Positions 1 through 8,635 of a stretch of DNA of 64,000 bases are shown here, piece after piece. Origin of the DNA: Aedoeadaptatus acetigenes. GTDB taxonomy: Bacteria > Bacillota > Clostridia > Tissierellales > Peptoniphilaceae. Position 1 is the stretch's first letter; each line of letters starts with the position of its first letter. The notes under the pieces were generated by a model. The model had not been told where the DNA came from. It did no database searches and worked only from the letters and a program-made list of their open reading frames with translations. The position numbers were made by a program, and so were the translations under genes. The DNA is taken from assembly GCF_025566985.1 (NCBI RefSeq), contig NZ_JAOQJD010000004.1, positions 101,108 through 165,107 on the forward strand, given 5' to 3'.

Positions 1-216
1 TTCCCGCAGATCCTCTTTAAACACCGATTCCAAATCCGCCATGACTTCTTCCTGAGTGGCGTAGAGAAATTCGAAGAGCATGTCCACGTCCATGGCATAG
101 GCGGCGTTGAAATTTTGGCTTCCTCTGGCGATAAAGCCGTTCTCTTCACTTAAATGGGCGGCAAATCCTCGTTGAAATTCCCTTCGCTCATCTTTCGCTT
201 TGGTCATGAAATCCAT
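1..216 (-). CDS. hsdR: Type I restriction enzyme R subunit (HsdR), N-terminal fragment
   Basis: The first 72 codons of a gene that runs off the window start. HsdR is the ATP-dependent translocase and nuclease subunit of type I restriction systems. The visible N-terminus contains the family's leading pattern: a phenylalanine-rich start, a YAMDVDMLFEFLYATQ stretch matching the usual 'Y..d...LF.FL..TQ' signature, and then an acidic helix. The ATG at 216-214 directly follows the TAA stop of hsdS, and a GGGAGG ribosome-binding site lies inside the hsdS tail, so the three genes form one operon. The helicase and nuclease motifs are outside the window and cannot be checked. Identification rests on this short N-terminus plus operon position. 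Confidence 0.85.
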   Translation of the reverse strand, partial: MDFMTKAKDERREFQRGFAAHLSEENGFIARGSQNFNAAYAMDVDMLFEFLYATQEEVMADLESVFKEDLRE

Positions 217-1452
217 TTAGACCTCCCTCTTTCCCGTCACATACTCGTAAATCAGCGACTTCTTATACTCGTCGAGAACGGCTAGCTGCTTACGTTTTAT
301 GGCGATGGTATCGTCGATGGCTTGTGTTTTTTTGTCGAGATAATCAGCTATTTGTCTTTGTTCACCCAAACTTGGAACCGGCGCTTTAATAGCTCCAAAT
401 TCCGTTTCATTAAAAGAACTCCTGAGATTTTTTGACAAATGCAGCAATTCTTTGGTTTCGTCGAGCATCAAATAGAAATAATAGTAATAATCTCGTACAG
501 CCAAGTTGTTCATTACATACTGGCTATATGCGGGACTTGATAATCCATTTTGTTCAATTTTACCTACCGTCCTTGGGGTAACATCGTAATCAAACAAACA
601 CAGTAATAAATTCCCTTCGCTTAAAATCTGATAGCCATCAAAGCTTGTCGGAAATTTTCCCCCACCTTCTAAATCTCTGACTATGACACCTTTTTTTGTC
701 AATGATAAAATTGGTTCTCCCTCATATTTGCTCTTAATTATTTTAACCTTTTCCATCAGGTACTTATTTGGCAAAACCTTCCATTGCTCGGGGATTTCCC
801 CGATCCAAGGGAACCCCGAGTCCTTCATTTCCGCATTTTTATCCAGCCCCTTGGTCACCGCCTCGGTAATCACCGACTTCTTGTATGCTTCCAGAACGGA
901 TAACTGATTCTCTATAATGGCTATGTCATCGTTGATAGATCCACACTTCTCGTCTAAGTGATTCGCTATTATTACTTGCTCTTGTATTGGAGGCACCGTT
1001 AAAGTTTGTTCCCTTACTTCTTGCCACGATGTTCTAGGCATTTTTACTCCATAAGTCATACTATTGACGAAATCGATAAATTTATGAGATAAAAGCAAAT
1101 ATTTGTAATACTTATTATACTGCTCTTCATTAAACTTTATCCTTATCAATTCGCTAGTGCAAAAACCTCTTTGTTCAGCTAAGAAACCTTTGGCTAAATA
1201 GGGTCTCAGTTTAGAAAATAAAAAGTCGCCTTTTTCAAAAATCGGTGTTTCACATTCGTCGTAATCTACGTCTTGACCTATAATGTTGCCGTTAAAAGAG
1301 TCCACGTGTTCCAGACCTATGAATCGCTCACCTTTTTTATAAATAGCGGTCTCATTTTTAGAAGCGCCTATATATTTTAATTTCTCAACTTCCCAATCCT
1401 CCGGTATTTTGCCGATCCATTCCACGCCGGAATCTTTCATTTTCCGCACCAC
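217..1452 (-). CDS. hsdS: Type I restriction-modification specificity subunit HsdS
   Basis: Determines the DNA sequence recognised by the type I complex. The 411-residue protein has the two-fold architecture of the family. Two target-recognition domains each open with a KDSG.xWIG.IPE.W motif (near residues 7 and 210). Each is followed by a conserved helical spacer with 'EQ..IA..LD.K' and 'LdeYKKSLI.E.VTG' features (near 155-205 and 360-411). The start is GTG at 1452, chosen because AGGAGG sits 6 nt upstream; this site lies in the last codons of hsdM, whose stop is at 1454-1456. Both recognition domains look full length. The specificity cannot be read from sequence alone. Confidence 0.95.
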   Translation of the reverse strand: MVRKMKDSGVEWIGKIPEDWEVEKLKYIGASKNETAIYKKGERFIGLEHVDSFNGNIIGQDVDYDECETPIFEKGDFLFSKLRPYLAKGFLAEQRGFCTSELIRIKFNEEQYNKYYKYLLLSHKFIDFVNSMTYGVKMPRTSWQEVREQTLTVPPIQEQVIIANHLDEKCGSINDDIAIIENQLSVLEAYKKSVITEAVTKGLDKNAEMKDSGFPWIGEIPEQWKVLPNKYLMEKVKIIKSKYEGEPILSLTKKGVIVRDLEGGGKFPTSFDGYQILSEGNLLLCLFDYDVTPRTVGKIEQNGLSSPAYSQYVMNNLAVRDYYYYFYLMLDETKELLHLSKNLRSSFNETEFGAIKAPVPSLGEQRQIADYLDKKTQAIDDTIAIKRKQLAVLDEYKKSLIYEYVTGKREV

Positions 1453-1453
1453 G

Positions 1454-3556
1454 CTACACCTCCTCGAATAGGTCTTTCACCTTTTCGTTGACCATCTCTT
1501 CCAGTGCCAAGAATTCCTCGGCCAATTCCTCGGAGGGGCGAAGCGCTTCGTATTTATAGAAGTAGCGGGTAAAGGGGATCTCGGCGCCGCTTTTAATCCG
1601 CGGCGTCTTGGCAGTGAGATCTTCTTCGAAAAAGGCCTTGGCGTCGGGAATATGGGGCAGCACTTCCCGGGCCATGTAGTCTTCCACATCTTCCTGGATG
1701 TTGACGATCTCCGTGTCTTTCGTGTCCTCGTCGTAAAGGATATTTCCCTCCTTGTCCAATTGAATTTCCGCTTCCTTGTCCATGACGGAAAGGCCGTCGA
1801 GAATTTTCGTCAATTGCGCCTTAGGCAGGGCCACGGGCTTTAATAGATCCTGCAAGAAAGGTTCGAAAGCTTCTTTCGATAGGAATTTTTCTTCGGAGAC
1901 GTGGGCCTCCAACAGGCGGAAGATTTCGTCGTAGACTTCTTTGTTTTCTTCGTATTTCTTTAAATTCTTCGCCTCGGTTTTCTTCAAGGCTTCGCCGGAT
2001 TCCGACTTTTCTGCCAGCTCCTCGTGTTTCCTGGGATCGTAGAAGCTGTTTAGCGCCCCGGACGCCGCCAAGGCCTCGATCCGCTCGTCGCTTACGGCAT
2101 AGGCCCGTTGCAGGGGCTGCATCACCGTGTATTCCCGGTAGATAAATTCTTCGTTGTCGTGGATTTGGCTGCGCTCGTTTTCTTCAAAGGCGGCGTAGAG
2201 CTCCGTAATGGCTTGTCGATCGGCGGCAGTAAATTCCCTCCGCTTGTTGCCCAAAGATTTTCTCAGGGGATGATAGATTTCCGTGGCGTCGATGAGTTGA
2301 ATTTTGCCCCGTCGCTCCGCCCGCTTGTTCTTGGAAAGGATCCACACATAAGTAGCGATGCCCGTATTGTAAAAGAGGTCCGTAGGCATGGCGATTATGG
2401 CTTCGATGAGGTCGCCTTCCAAGAGGCGGCGGCGAATTTGGCTTTCTCCCGAGGAGACGCCGCCGTTAAAGAGGGGGGAGCCGTTGGTAATGATGGCACC
2501 GCGGCCCACAACATCGTCCATTTTGTTTAATGCCGACTGCATAAAGAGGAGCTGGGAATCGCCCCCGGCGGGAAGCCCCGCCGGCCAGCGGGATTTTTCC
2601 CCTTTGGCGTAGTCTTCCATGACGGCATCTTCCTGGCCGATTTTTGCATCGGCGCCTTTCCAGGGCGTGCCGAAGGGCGGGTTTTCCAGCACGAAGCGCA
2701 TTTTCGTGTCTTTGAAGCAGTCTTCCTTAAAAGTGTCGGCGTGTTTGAAATAAGACGCGTCCTGATTTTTAATGAGCATTTCCGCCAAGCCCACGGCGTA
2801 GGATTGACCCATAAGTTCCTGGCCGAAGAGGCGTATGTCCGCCGAGGGATTCAGTTGTTTTAAGTGGCTGTAGGCGGTAGAGAGCATGCCGCCGGTCCCG
2901 CAGGCTTGATCCAGTATGGTAATGACTTTACCTTCGTCGAAGACGTCGTCGGTGCCTTCTGCCGTGAGCACGGAGACCATCATTTTTATAATGTCTCGGC
3001 CCGTGTAAAATTGCCCGGCCTCCACATTTTGGTAGAAGCGGCCGATGAGGTTTTCAAATATGTAGCCCATTTTAATGGAATCGAAGGTTTCTTCGGAAAG
3101 ATCGATCTCCGAAAAAGCTTTGATCACGTTAAAGAGGCAATTCTCCTTGTCCATCTTTTCGATATGGGATGTGATCGAAAGTTCGTTGAGGATGTCCTGC
3201 ACATTGGCGGAGAAGCCGTCGATGTAGGCCTTAAAGTTTGCCGCGATGTGATCCGGGTCGTTGCACAGCTCTTTCAGATTGTAGCGAGAAGTGTTGTAAA
3301 ATTGCTTTCCGGCGATGCGGGCGAGGGCGCGGGCCGGGTAGGCTTTGTTTCCTTCGTAGGTTGCCACCACTTTGTCTTTCGTCGGCTCAAGCACGCATTC
3401 GAAGCGGCGGATGACGGTCATGGGAATGATGACGTCGCCGTATTTGTCGGGCATGTACGCGCCGCGAAGTTTATTGGCGATGGACCAAATAAAATTCGCT
3501 TCCTGAGTAATGTCCACGGATTCGTCTTCCATGGTGGTAAATAAATTGTCTTCCAT
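1454..3556 (-). CDS. hsdM: Type I restriction-modification DNA methyltransferase subunit HsdM
   Basis: N6-adenine methyltransferase of the type I system; with HsdS it forms the modification enzyme, and with HsdR the restriction complex. The protein has an N-terminal HsdM helical domain, then the SAM-binding motif DQACGTGGML (about residue 225) and the catalytic motif ENPPFGTPW (about residue 295, the N-P-P-F class). A long C-terminal acidic helical tail probably contacts HsdS. An in-frame ATG lies 27 nt further upstream, but the ATG at 3556 is preferred: AGGAGG at 3563-3568 is spaced 6 nt from it. That gives 700 residues, somewhat longer than many HsdM proteins. It is the first gene of the hsdM-hsdS-hsdR operon. 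Confidence 0.95.
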   Translation of the reverse strand: MEDNLFTTMEDESVDITQEANFIWSIANKLRGAYMPDKYGDVIIPMTVIRRFECVLEPTKDKVVATYEGNKAYPARALARIAGKQFYNTSRYNLKELCNDPDHIAANFKAYIDGFSANVQDILNELSITSHIEKMDKENCLFNVIKAFSEIDLSEETFDSIKMGYIFENLIGRFYQNVEAGQFYTGRDIIKMMVSVLTAEGTDDVFDEGKVITILDQACGTGGMLSTAYSHLKQLNPSADIRLFGQELMGQSYAVGLAEMLIKNQDASYFKHADTFKEDCFKDTKMRFVLENPPFGTPWKGADAKIGQEDAVMEDYAKGEKSRWPAGLPAGGDSQLLFMQSALNKMDDVVGRGAIITNGSPLFNGGVSSGESQIRRRLLEGDLIEAIIAMPTDLFYNTGIATYVWILSKNKRAERRGKIQLIDATEIYHPLRKSLGNKRREFTAADRQAITELYAAFEENERSQIHDNEEFIYREYTVMQPLQRAYAVSDERIEALAASGALNSFYDPRKHEELAEKSESGEALKKTEAKNLKKYEENKEVYDEIFRLLEAHVSEEKFLSKEAFEPFLQDLLKPVALPKAQLTKILDGLSVMDKEAEIQLDKEGNILYDEDTKDTEIVNIQEDVEDYMAREVLPHIPDAKAFFEEDLTAKTPRIKSGAEIPFTRYFYKYEALRPSEELAEEFLALEEMVNEKVKDLFEEV

Positions 3557-3676
3557 TTCCGTCCTCCTGCTCTTGTCTTTCATCTATTTCAATGGTTGAT
3601 GGCATACGATTTCATTTTAATTTTAACATAGACTTCCAGATAGAAGAACATCAAATCCGCCACGCTCTCGCCCTAC

Positions 3677-3703
3677 AAAAAATCCACCGGGTTTCCCCGA
3701 TGG
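3677..3703 (-). terminator. Rho-independent terminator after the 3708-4151 gene
   Basis: On the minus strand, an imperfect 8-bp stem (CCATCGGG paired with CCCGGTGG) closes a short loop and is followed by six T residues. It lies directly after the stop of the unknown gene and separates it from hsdM. Confidence 0.7.
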
Positions 3704-3707
3704 ATGC

Positions 3708-4151
3708 TTATTTCTCCCTTACCCGGTAGATGAAATCGCCGCGGTAAAAGATGTCCATATAGATTTCCAAAGCCTCGTCGCCGCGGCTCAGGAAGCCGGT
3801 GATGAAGCAGTTTTTATAGCCGTGGTAGGTGCTCATGATGTCCATGGCCTTGAATTTTGAATGGAAGGCGTCGTAAAAAGTGGTGAGGGTCATTTTTTCG
3901 CCGACGAAGCTTCCCACATTGCCCGTCAAGACGTTTTTGTATTCCATGATATAAATATAGGAATCTTCCGCCGACACGCCGGTGATGACGACCTCCCCGT
4001 CCACCATGGCATCGGCGGCGGTGTCCACGAAGCCGTATTGGGGCAGGAGGCGCAGCTCGCCGCTGTCGTAATCGTAGTCCATGGCGATGATGTGGGCGTC
4101 GTGGAGGCTAAAGCGGTCCCCTGTGTCTTTTGTTTTCTTGTAGTCGGTCAT
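3708..4151 (-). CDS. Uncharacterized 147-residue protein
   Basis: I do not recognise this protein. It has no signal peptide, membrane segment or cysteine motif; it is acidic and tyrosine-rich, with alternating hydrophobic stretches that suggest a soluble beta-rich fold. Third-position G+C matches the host genes around it, and AGGAGA precedes the ATG, so it is a real gene. It has its own terminator and is separated by over 100 nt from the sortase gene, so it seems to be transcribed alone. No function can be assigned. Confidence 0.75.
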   Translation of the reverse strand: MTDYKKTKDTGDRFSLHDAHIIAMDYDYDSGELRLLPQYGFVDTAADAMVDGEVVITGVSAEDSYIYIMEYKNVLTGNVGSFVGEKMTLTTFYDAFHSKFKAMDIMSTYHGYKNCFITGFLSRGDEALEIYMDIFYRGDFIYRVREK

Positions 4152-4272
4152 GTCGTCTCCTTTGTTACCTACACCGGTCGGGCGAATAGGCGCGTTGCGC
4201 GCACAGGCCTTGTTTGCGGCCGTTGCTTTCGCCGCCTATGTCCGTGTCTCTCTTTTTCTTTCCCCACGTAAA

Positions 4273-4301
4273 ACAGCCACAGAGGCGTTCTCCGTGGCTG
4301 T
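4273..4301 (-). terminator. Hairpin terminator after the sortase gene
   Basis: ACAGCCAC and GTGGCTGT form a long stem immediately downstream of the sortase stop codon. The T-run on the minus strand is short (TTTT), so termination may be moderate. Confidence 0.6.
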
Positions 4302-4306
4302 ATTCC

Positions 4307-4975
4307 TTACAGATCTCTGATTCCCACCAGTTCCGATTTCACCAAGAGGCGCTTGTTATTTTTCGGATAGGGGTGGCAGCTCATGAGGTAGAGCTTGGTC
4401 TTGTCCTCTTCGCGAATGAAGCGGCTCCAGTCGTCGGGCTCCACCACCTCATCGCCCATGACTTTGTAGTAGAGGACCTGTTTGCGGGTGGTGATTTTTA
4501 TTTCGTCGCCGGGCTCCAGTTTGTTGATGTGCAAAAAGAAATCCAGTCCCTTGCCCGATCCCCGATGGCCGGCCAAGACGGTGATGGTGTTTTTCGACCT
4601 GCTCGGCGGATCCGTGGTTTTCACCACGCCGACGCCGAGGAGCAGATTTTTTTTGCTCGTGTTGTCGAATATGGGGAGCACCACGTCGATTTTGTCGATG
4701 CGGATCACGCCCAGGGCGTTTTCGTAGGTGATGGCGTCTTCCTGAAGGGATTTCGCCGCACCGGCATCTTTTTCGGCAGCTGCCGGCTTTTTGGCAGCGG
4801 CTTTTTTCTTGCTCGCCTCTTTCAGCATGGCTTCTTCCATGGCCAGGGCGACCTTTTTCTGCTTTTCATTTTTTAAATGCACCTTTACGGGAATCGCCGC
4901 CCCGATAAGGAGAAGGGAAATCCCCAGAAGTATCAGGAATTTCCCTTGTCTGTTTTTGTGTTTACTTGACTTCAT
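4307..4975 (-). CDS. Sortase family transpeptidase
   Basis: Membrane-anchored cysteine transpeptidase that cleaves LPXTG-type signals and links the protein to the cell wall. The 222-residue protein has one N-terminal transmembrane helix (about 13-30), an alanine/lysine-rich linker (50-75), and a sortase beta-barrel. All three catalytic residues are visible: His137 in LAGHRGSG, Cys200 in LMSCHPYP and Arg209 in NNKRLLV. The class is uncertain; the C-x-P-Y context resembles class C/D enzymes, but there is no obvious lid. Its ATG lies inside the last codons of the upstream LPXTG gene (14-nt overlap), so the two are translationally coupled and that protein is the probable substrate. Confidence 0.9.
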   Translation of the reverse strand: MKSSKHKNRQGKFLILLGISLLLIGAAIPVKVHLKNEKQKKVALAMEEAMLKEASKKKAAAKKPAAAEKDAGAAKSLQEDAITYENALGVIRIDKIDVVLPIFDNTSKKNLLLGVGVVKTTDPPSRSKNTITVLAGHRGSGKGLDFFLHINKLEPGDEIKITTRKQVLYYKVMGDEVVEPDDWSRFIREEDKTKLYLMSCHPYPKNNKRLLVKSELVGIRDL

Positions 4976-7346
4976 CGACGGATTCTCTCCGTTTTTTAAT
5001 GCCGATGCCGAGGATCACCGCGCCCACTGCGGCGAGGCCCACGGCGTAGAACACGGGGCTGATGCCGTCGCCGGTCTTGGGCAAACGGCCGTTGCTCGCT
5101 GCGGCGGTGGTGCCGCTCGTGCGCGTGCCCGTCGCGGAGACGGGATCGCCGTAGACGACGATTCTGCCGTCTTTTGCGGTGACGGTGTCGCCGGATTGGA
5201 GCTTGCCCAGGGTAATGCTGCCGTCGCGATTTACGGCAAAGTTAAAGTCGCGGGCCAGTTGATAGCCTTGGGGCGCCGTCTTCGTGTGGAAGCGGTAGCT
5301 GCCCGGTTGCAATTGGGTCTTGTAGCCCGTGTTGGAGGTGGTCCAGCTTTCGAGCAGTTTGCCGTTTTGGTAAATTTCCACGACAGCGCCTTCCAGGAGG
5401 GTGCCGTCTTTTTTCGCCACGTCGAATTCAACCCAGTGGTTTTTGGCTTGGGCTTTCTTGTCGGTGGTCGGTTTCTTTTGATTGTTTTGTCCCGGTTTTT
5501 CCTCGGGCTTCTTGTTGGGATCTTCCTCGAGCTTGCCGCCCGCTTCGCCGACGCAGATGTGGCCGCCTTCTTTCAGTTTCACCATTTCGCCTAATTGAAT
5601 GCCGCGGAGGACGATGGAACCGTCGGTTTTCACTTCGAATTCAAAGTCTTTGGCGATTTTGTGACCCAAGACGACAGCGGCTTCGTGGTATCTGTAGACG
5701 CCGGCTTCCAGTTCCAGCTTGTGGTGGTCGGATCCGCTCTTCCAGGAGTCGATTTTGGTTCCGTCTTTGTAGATTTCGATTTCGACTCCGAGAAGGATTT
5801 TGCCGAGGGAATCGACTCTTGAGAAAGTGACGACGCGCTTGGCGCTTTTGCTGACAAGGGCCAATTCTTGATAGGAGCCTAAATTGGTCAGGCCGTAGCT
5901 GGCATCGACGATTCGTTGGTCTTCCACGGTAAAGCGAATGGGCTCTGCGGCAGAATGGCCGGTGGTTTGCGAGAATTCGTAGACGCCGTCGGCGAAATCG
6001 GAAATGTTAATTCCCTTCGCGTTCTTTTCGCTAAACCATTTGATTGTCCTGCCTGCGCTGTCTTTAATTTGCAGTTCCCGCCCGATGATGTCCTTGCCGT
6101 TGCTGTCCTTTAGTCTGAAGAAAAATTGCTTTTCAATCGGCTCCGCTTTTAGGAACAGGGTTTCGTTGCCGTCTTTGGTTTCCAGATATTCTTTATCCGC
6201 TTCGGCAGGTACGACTTTACCATCCTCTTTGATTTCAAATTTGATGGTGTCTTTTTCAAGCTTATAGCCCTCGGGCAACTTGGTAACGATCAGTTCATAT
6301 TCGCCCTTATCCCGCGGCAATTCAGTAGGCTGATCCTTCGTTACAAATGTTCCATCAAACGTCTTACCGTCTTGTTTTATTATGACATTTGCTCCGGACA
6401 ATTCCTTGCCGTCGATGCCGCGAAGACTGAAGAAGAGTTTGCCCGTTTCTTTTTTAGCTTCAAGAATCAAATATTGATCATTGTCGCTGTCACTGGTCTT
6501 TAATCTGTCGGACTTGGTGCTGATTTTTCCGTCTTTATCAATCGTAAATTCAATGGGATCGGCTTGCTCGTAGCCTTTAGGTGTTTCACTTTGTAAAAGA
6601 AAATAGTCTCCGGGGTCCAATATATAGACCTTAAAACCTTCGCCGCTAGGCCATTCATGTAGCGCTGCCTCTTTGCCTTTTTCCTTAATTTGCAACGTCG
6701 CGCCGGCTACTTGTTTTCCGTCCTTGTCCTCTATACCGTAGAAAGTTTTACCATCTTTTTTTGCTGCTTCTATAACCAGCATATTTTTTCCATCGAATTC
6801 TCCTAAATTCTTATCGGCACCTTCGACTTTTCCATCAGCGGTAACTGTAAAGTCTATAGGTTCGCCTGACTTGTATCCCCTGATGGGAACCTCTTGCAGG
6901 AATTTGTAATTCCCTGCCGCCAAGCTACGTTTAGTCGGTGTTCTTCCGCTCGACCATGGCTTTAGATTAGAACGATCTTTTTCATCTACGACGAGCAGTG
7001 TAGCACCGTCTAGGTAATCACCATCTTTGTTACGTACAGCAAAGTAAATATCAAACGTCTCTTTCTTTTCCGGGTCCGGCGTCTCATCCTTCCCTTTGGG
7101 TTCCGGTGCCTTCATCATCTTTCTCTTACCGGCTCCTACCCTTTCTTCGTCGGGTTTATCCTCTTTTACAGAAAACAGACTCTTTACGGCCGCTAAAGGT
7201 TTCCTACGCCGCTTCGACTTTTCCACAGACACAGTGGCCGTCTTATTTGACGATGCATTCGCCTGCTTGCTCGCCGCCATCGTCGGGGCCACGGTGGCAA
7301 AAACAAAAGTCATGGCTAACAGTAGAGCTGTTAATTTTCTCTTCAT
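4962..7346 (-). CDS. LPXTG-anchored surface protein with SpaA/prealbumin-like repeats
   Basis: Cell-wall-anchored surface protein of 794 residues. It has a signal peptide (1-25, ending TMAAS), a basic linker, then about six repeats of roughly 90 residues of the SpaA/prealbumin-like type. Each repeat has a G..L.GA.L.I pattern and ends in a 'Y....PI.FTV..DGK'-like strand. A charged proline/lysine linker precedes the last repeat. The C-terminus is a classical sorting signal: LPKTG at 755-759, a hydrophobic helix and a KKRRES tail. An upstream in-frame ATG exists, but the start at 7346 has AAGGAG 8 nt upstream and begins the signal peptide. It is probably an adhesin or minor pilin. The N-terminal half is visibly richer in A+T than the C-terminal half. 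Confidence 0.9.
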   Translation of the reverse strand: MKRKLTALLLAMTFVFATVAPTMAASKQANASSNKTATVSVEKSKRRRKPLAAVKSLFSVKEDKPDEERVGAGKRKMMKAPEPKGKDETPDPEKKETFDIYFAVRNKDGDYLDGATLLVVDEKDRSNLKPWSSGRTPTKRSLAAGNYKFLQEVPIRGYKSGEPIDFTVTADGKVEGADKNLGEFDGKNMLVIEAAKKDGKTFYGIEDKDGKQVAGATLQIKEKGKEAALHEWPSGEGFKVYILDPGDYFLLQSETPKGYEQADPIEFTIDKDGKISTKSDRLKTSDSDNDQYLILEAKKETGKLFFSLRGIDGKELSGANVIIKQDGKTFDGTFVTKDQPTELPRDKGEYELIVTKLPEGYKLEKDTIKFEIKEDGKVVPAEADKEYLETKDGNETLFLKAEPIEKQFFFRLKDSNGKDIIGRELQIKDSAGRTIKWFSEKNAKGINISDFADGVYEFSQTTGHSAAEPIRFTVEDQRIVDASYGLTNLGSYQELALVSKSAKRVVTFSRVDSLGKILLGVEIEIYKDGTKIDSWKSGSDHHKLELEAGVYRYHEAAVVLGHKIAKDFEFEVKTDGSIVLRGIQLGEMVKLKEGGHICVGEAGGKLEEDPNKKPEEKPGQNNQKKPTTDKKAQAKNHWVEFDVAKKDGTLLEGAVVEIYQNGKLLESWTTSNTGYKTQLQPGSYRFHTKTAPQGYQLARDFNFAVNRDGSITLGKLQSGDTVTAKDGRIVVYGDPVSATGTRTSGTTAAASNGRLPKTGDGISPVFYAVGLAAVGAVILGIGIKKRRESVDEVK

Positions 7347-7512
7347 TTCGTCACTCCTTCTAAAACAACTAAGGCTCGAGAATGCCGGTCGAAACGGTTT
7401 CCATGGGCGCAGTGCTATGTACATGCTCCGCTCCGCGATCCGCACTAATCGAAAAGGACAATCCTTCTATAATCAAATAAAGCCTTTTTCCAAATTCATC
7501 TCGGTTGCCCTT

Positions 7513-7521
7513 ATTATATCA
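7513..7521 (-). promoter_or_regulatory. Extended -10 promoter upstream of the LPXTG gene
   Basis: TGATATAAT on the minus strand is an extended -10 element. No good -35 hexamer is seen. It lies about 170 nt upstream of the chosen start, leaving a long leader without an obvious gene. Confidence 0.45.
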
Positions 7522-7627
7522 CGATTTATTTATCTTATGTGTATAAATGCCATATTCCTTCCCTTATCCGCGTTTCCCCTTCCGGGCGGCAATTTTTGCA
7601 ATCGTCTCCCTTTTTCTTTTCGGGCAT

Positions 7628-7652
7628 AAAAAAACGCACCCTTTCAGGTGCG
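7628..7652 (-). terminator. Terminator after tRNA-Val
   Basis: CGCACC and GGTGCG form a 6-bp stem followed by seven T residues on the minus strand, just downstream of the tRNA 3' end. Confidence 0.85.
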
Positions 7653-7657
7653 CAATT

Positions 7658-7733
7658 TGGTGGACAGTACTGGACTTGAACCAGCGACCCCTACGATGTC
7701 AACGTAGTGCTCTACCAACTGAGCTAACTCTCC
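7658..7733 (-). tRNA. tRNA-Val (anticodon GAC)
   Basis: A 76-nt cloverleaf on the minus strand with encoded CCA. D arm GCTC/GAGC, anticodon stem CTACG/CGTAG around loop TTGACAT (anticodon GAC, reading GUC), and T arm with TTCAAGT. The acceptor stem GGAGAGT/ACTGTCC has one apparent G-G mismatch at position 4:69; all other pairs are standard. Confidence 0.93.
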
Positions 7734-7797
7734 AAACCGTTTCGGTAGCTATTAGTATACCAAGCTTTTACAAAAATGGCAAGAGAATTTTACAGCG

Positions 7798-8123
7798 TTA
7801 TTTTCCCTTAAGCAGAAGGGCCATTTTCATTCTTCCCTCGCTTCCACAGAATGAAGGCCCCCTTTTTCAAAGTAAATCATATCTCCGGCCTTCAATATGT
7901 GTGCGGTTTCTTCGTAAACGACATTTGGCTCCCCTTCTAAGGAGATGAGCATGGCATCGCCCGGCGCTCGGTGTAGACTAAATTTTTCCCCGCCGTCAAA
8001 GGCCATCACAATTAGTTTCATGCCTCCATTGCAGGCGATTTCTTTTTGAGGACGGTGTTCGCTTGGTAGTGGACGCATTCTTTTAGTGTAGCGACGTCGC
8101 CGCCGTGAAATAACATATTCATG
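7798..8123 (-). pseudogene. Small cupin-domain protein gene, frameshifted
   Basis: Cupins are small beta-barrel proteins. The core is clear: a G.KLIVMAFDGGEKFSLH strand set, then APGDAMLISLEGE and a second conserved box with LKAGDMIYF..GG.HSVEA. Homologous sequence starts in a different frame: the ATG at 8123 overlaps the DUF488 stop as ATGA and reads MNMLFHGGDVATLKECVHYQ, then must shift at the five-T run 8043-8047 to continue into the core. A second shift near 7828-7835 would restore a typical hydrophobic C-terminus (KMALLL). Only the middle frame is open (7827-8078). Either the gene is decaying or the assembly has homopolymer errors. Confidence 0.6.
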
Positions 8124-8517
8124 GTTTCACCTTTTCATTTAACGCTTCTTCCACCCATGCTTTTAATACACGGGCGTGATTGATTTTTTCACTCTTGGCA
8201 CCGTAAACCAAGGTGACGGACCCATGGCGCAGGCCGTCGATGACGGATTGGCGCCACGCTTTCGCCTCTTCCGATCCATTCAGTTCTTCGAGGTACTTGT
8301 CGGTAAATTCCGTAAAGCGGTCTTCCCTGTGATCAAACCATTTTCTGAGTCCCGTGGAGGGGCACACTTCCTTCGCCCAACTGTCGAGATTCGCCCGCTC
8401 TTTGCTTACGCCTCGCGGCCAATAGCGATCCACGAGAATCCGCGCCCCGTCGTCGGGATCCGCCTTTTCGTAAGCTCGTTTTATTTTTATAGGATACATT
8501 ATCATCACCAAGTTCAT
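8119..8517 (-). CDS. DUF488 family protein (YeaO-like)
   Basis: Small conserved soluble protein of unknown biochemical role. The family signature is plain: KRAYEKADPDDGARILVDRYWPRG near the N-terminus in overlapping pieces (KRAYE, DGARILVDRYWPRG), WFDHRE.RF.EF in the middle, and a C-terminal VTLVYGAK.....HA segment. The start may be the first ATG or the ATG six codons later (8499), which begins MYPIKIKRAYE and has a weak GGTGAT upstream. The stop codon overlaps the ATG of the frameshifted cupin gene, so the two were a coupled pair. Confidence 0.85.
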   Translation of the reverse strand: MNLVMIMYPIKIKRAYEKADPDDGARILVDRYWPRGVSKERANLDSWAKEVCPSTGLRKWFDHREDRFTEFTDKYLEELNGSEEAKAWRQSVIDGLRHGSVTLVYGAKSEKINHARVLKAWVEEALNEKVKP

Positions 8518-8591
8518 ACTAGTTCTTTTTTAAAACCTATGCCGTATCATTTGTTACACTACTTCCCGGCGGATGGCGTCAGTTCCACAAA

Positions 8592-8623
8592 AAAAGCCCC
8601 TACCCATGGGGTAAGAGCTTTTT
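8592..8623. terminator. Bidirectional terminator between etfA and the DUF488 gene
   Basis: A stem built on AAAAGC...TACCC / GGGTA...GCTTTTT with A and T runs on both sides. It can end etfA transcription on the minus strand. Confidence 0.75.
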
Positions 8624-8635
8624 GAAACGAAATGA

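Noticed and set aside
683..907. Plus-strand open frame opposite hsdS
   Set aside because: Complement of a well-supported gene; no ribosome-binding site or family motif.
2864..3544. Long plus-strand open frame opposite hsdM
   Set aside because: His/Val/Gly-rich translation of the antisense strand, typical of mirrored high-G+C codons.
7547..7948. Plus-strand frame with LDLNQRP-like stretch
   Set aside because: This is the well-known translation of the tRNA gene on the opposite strand.
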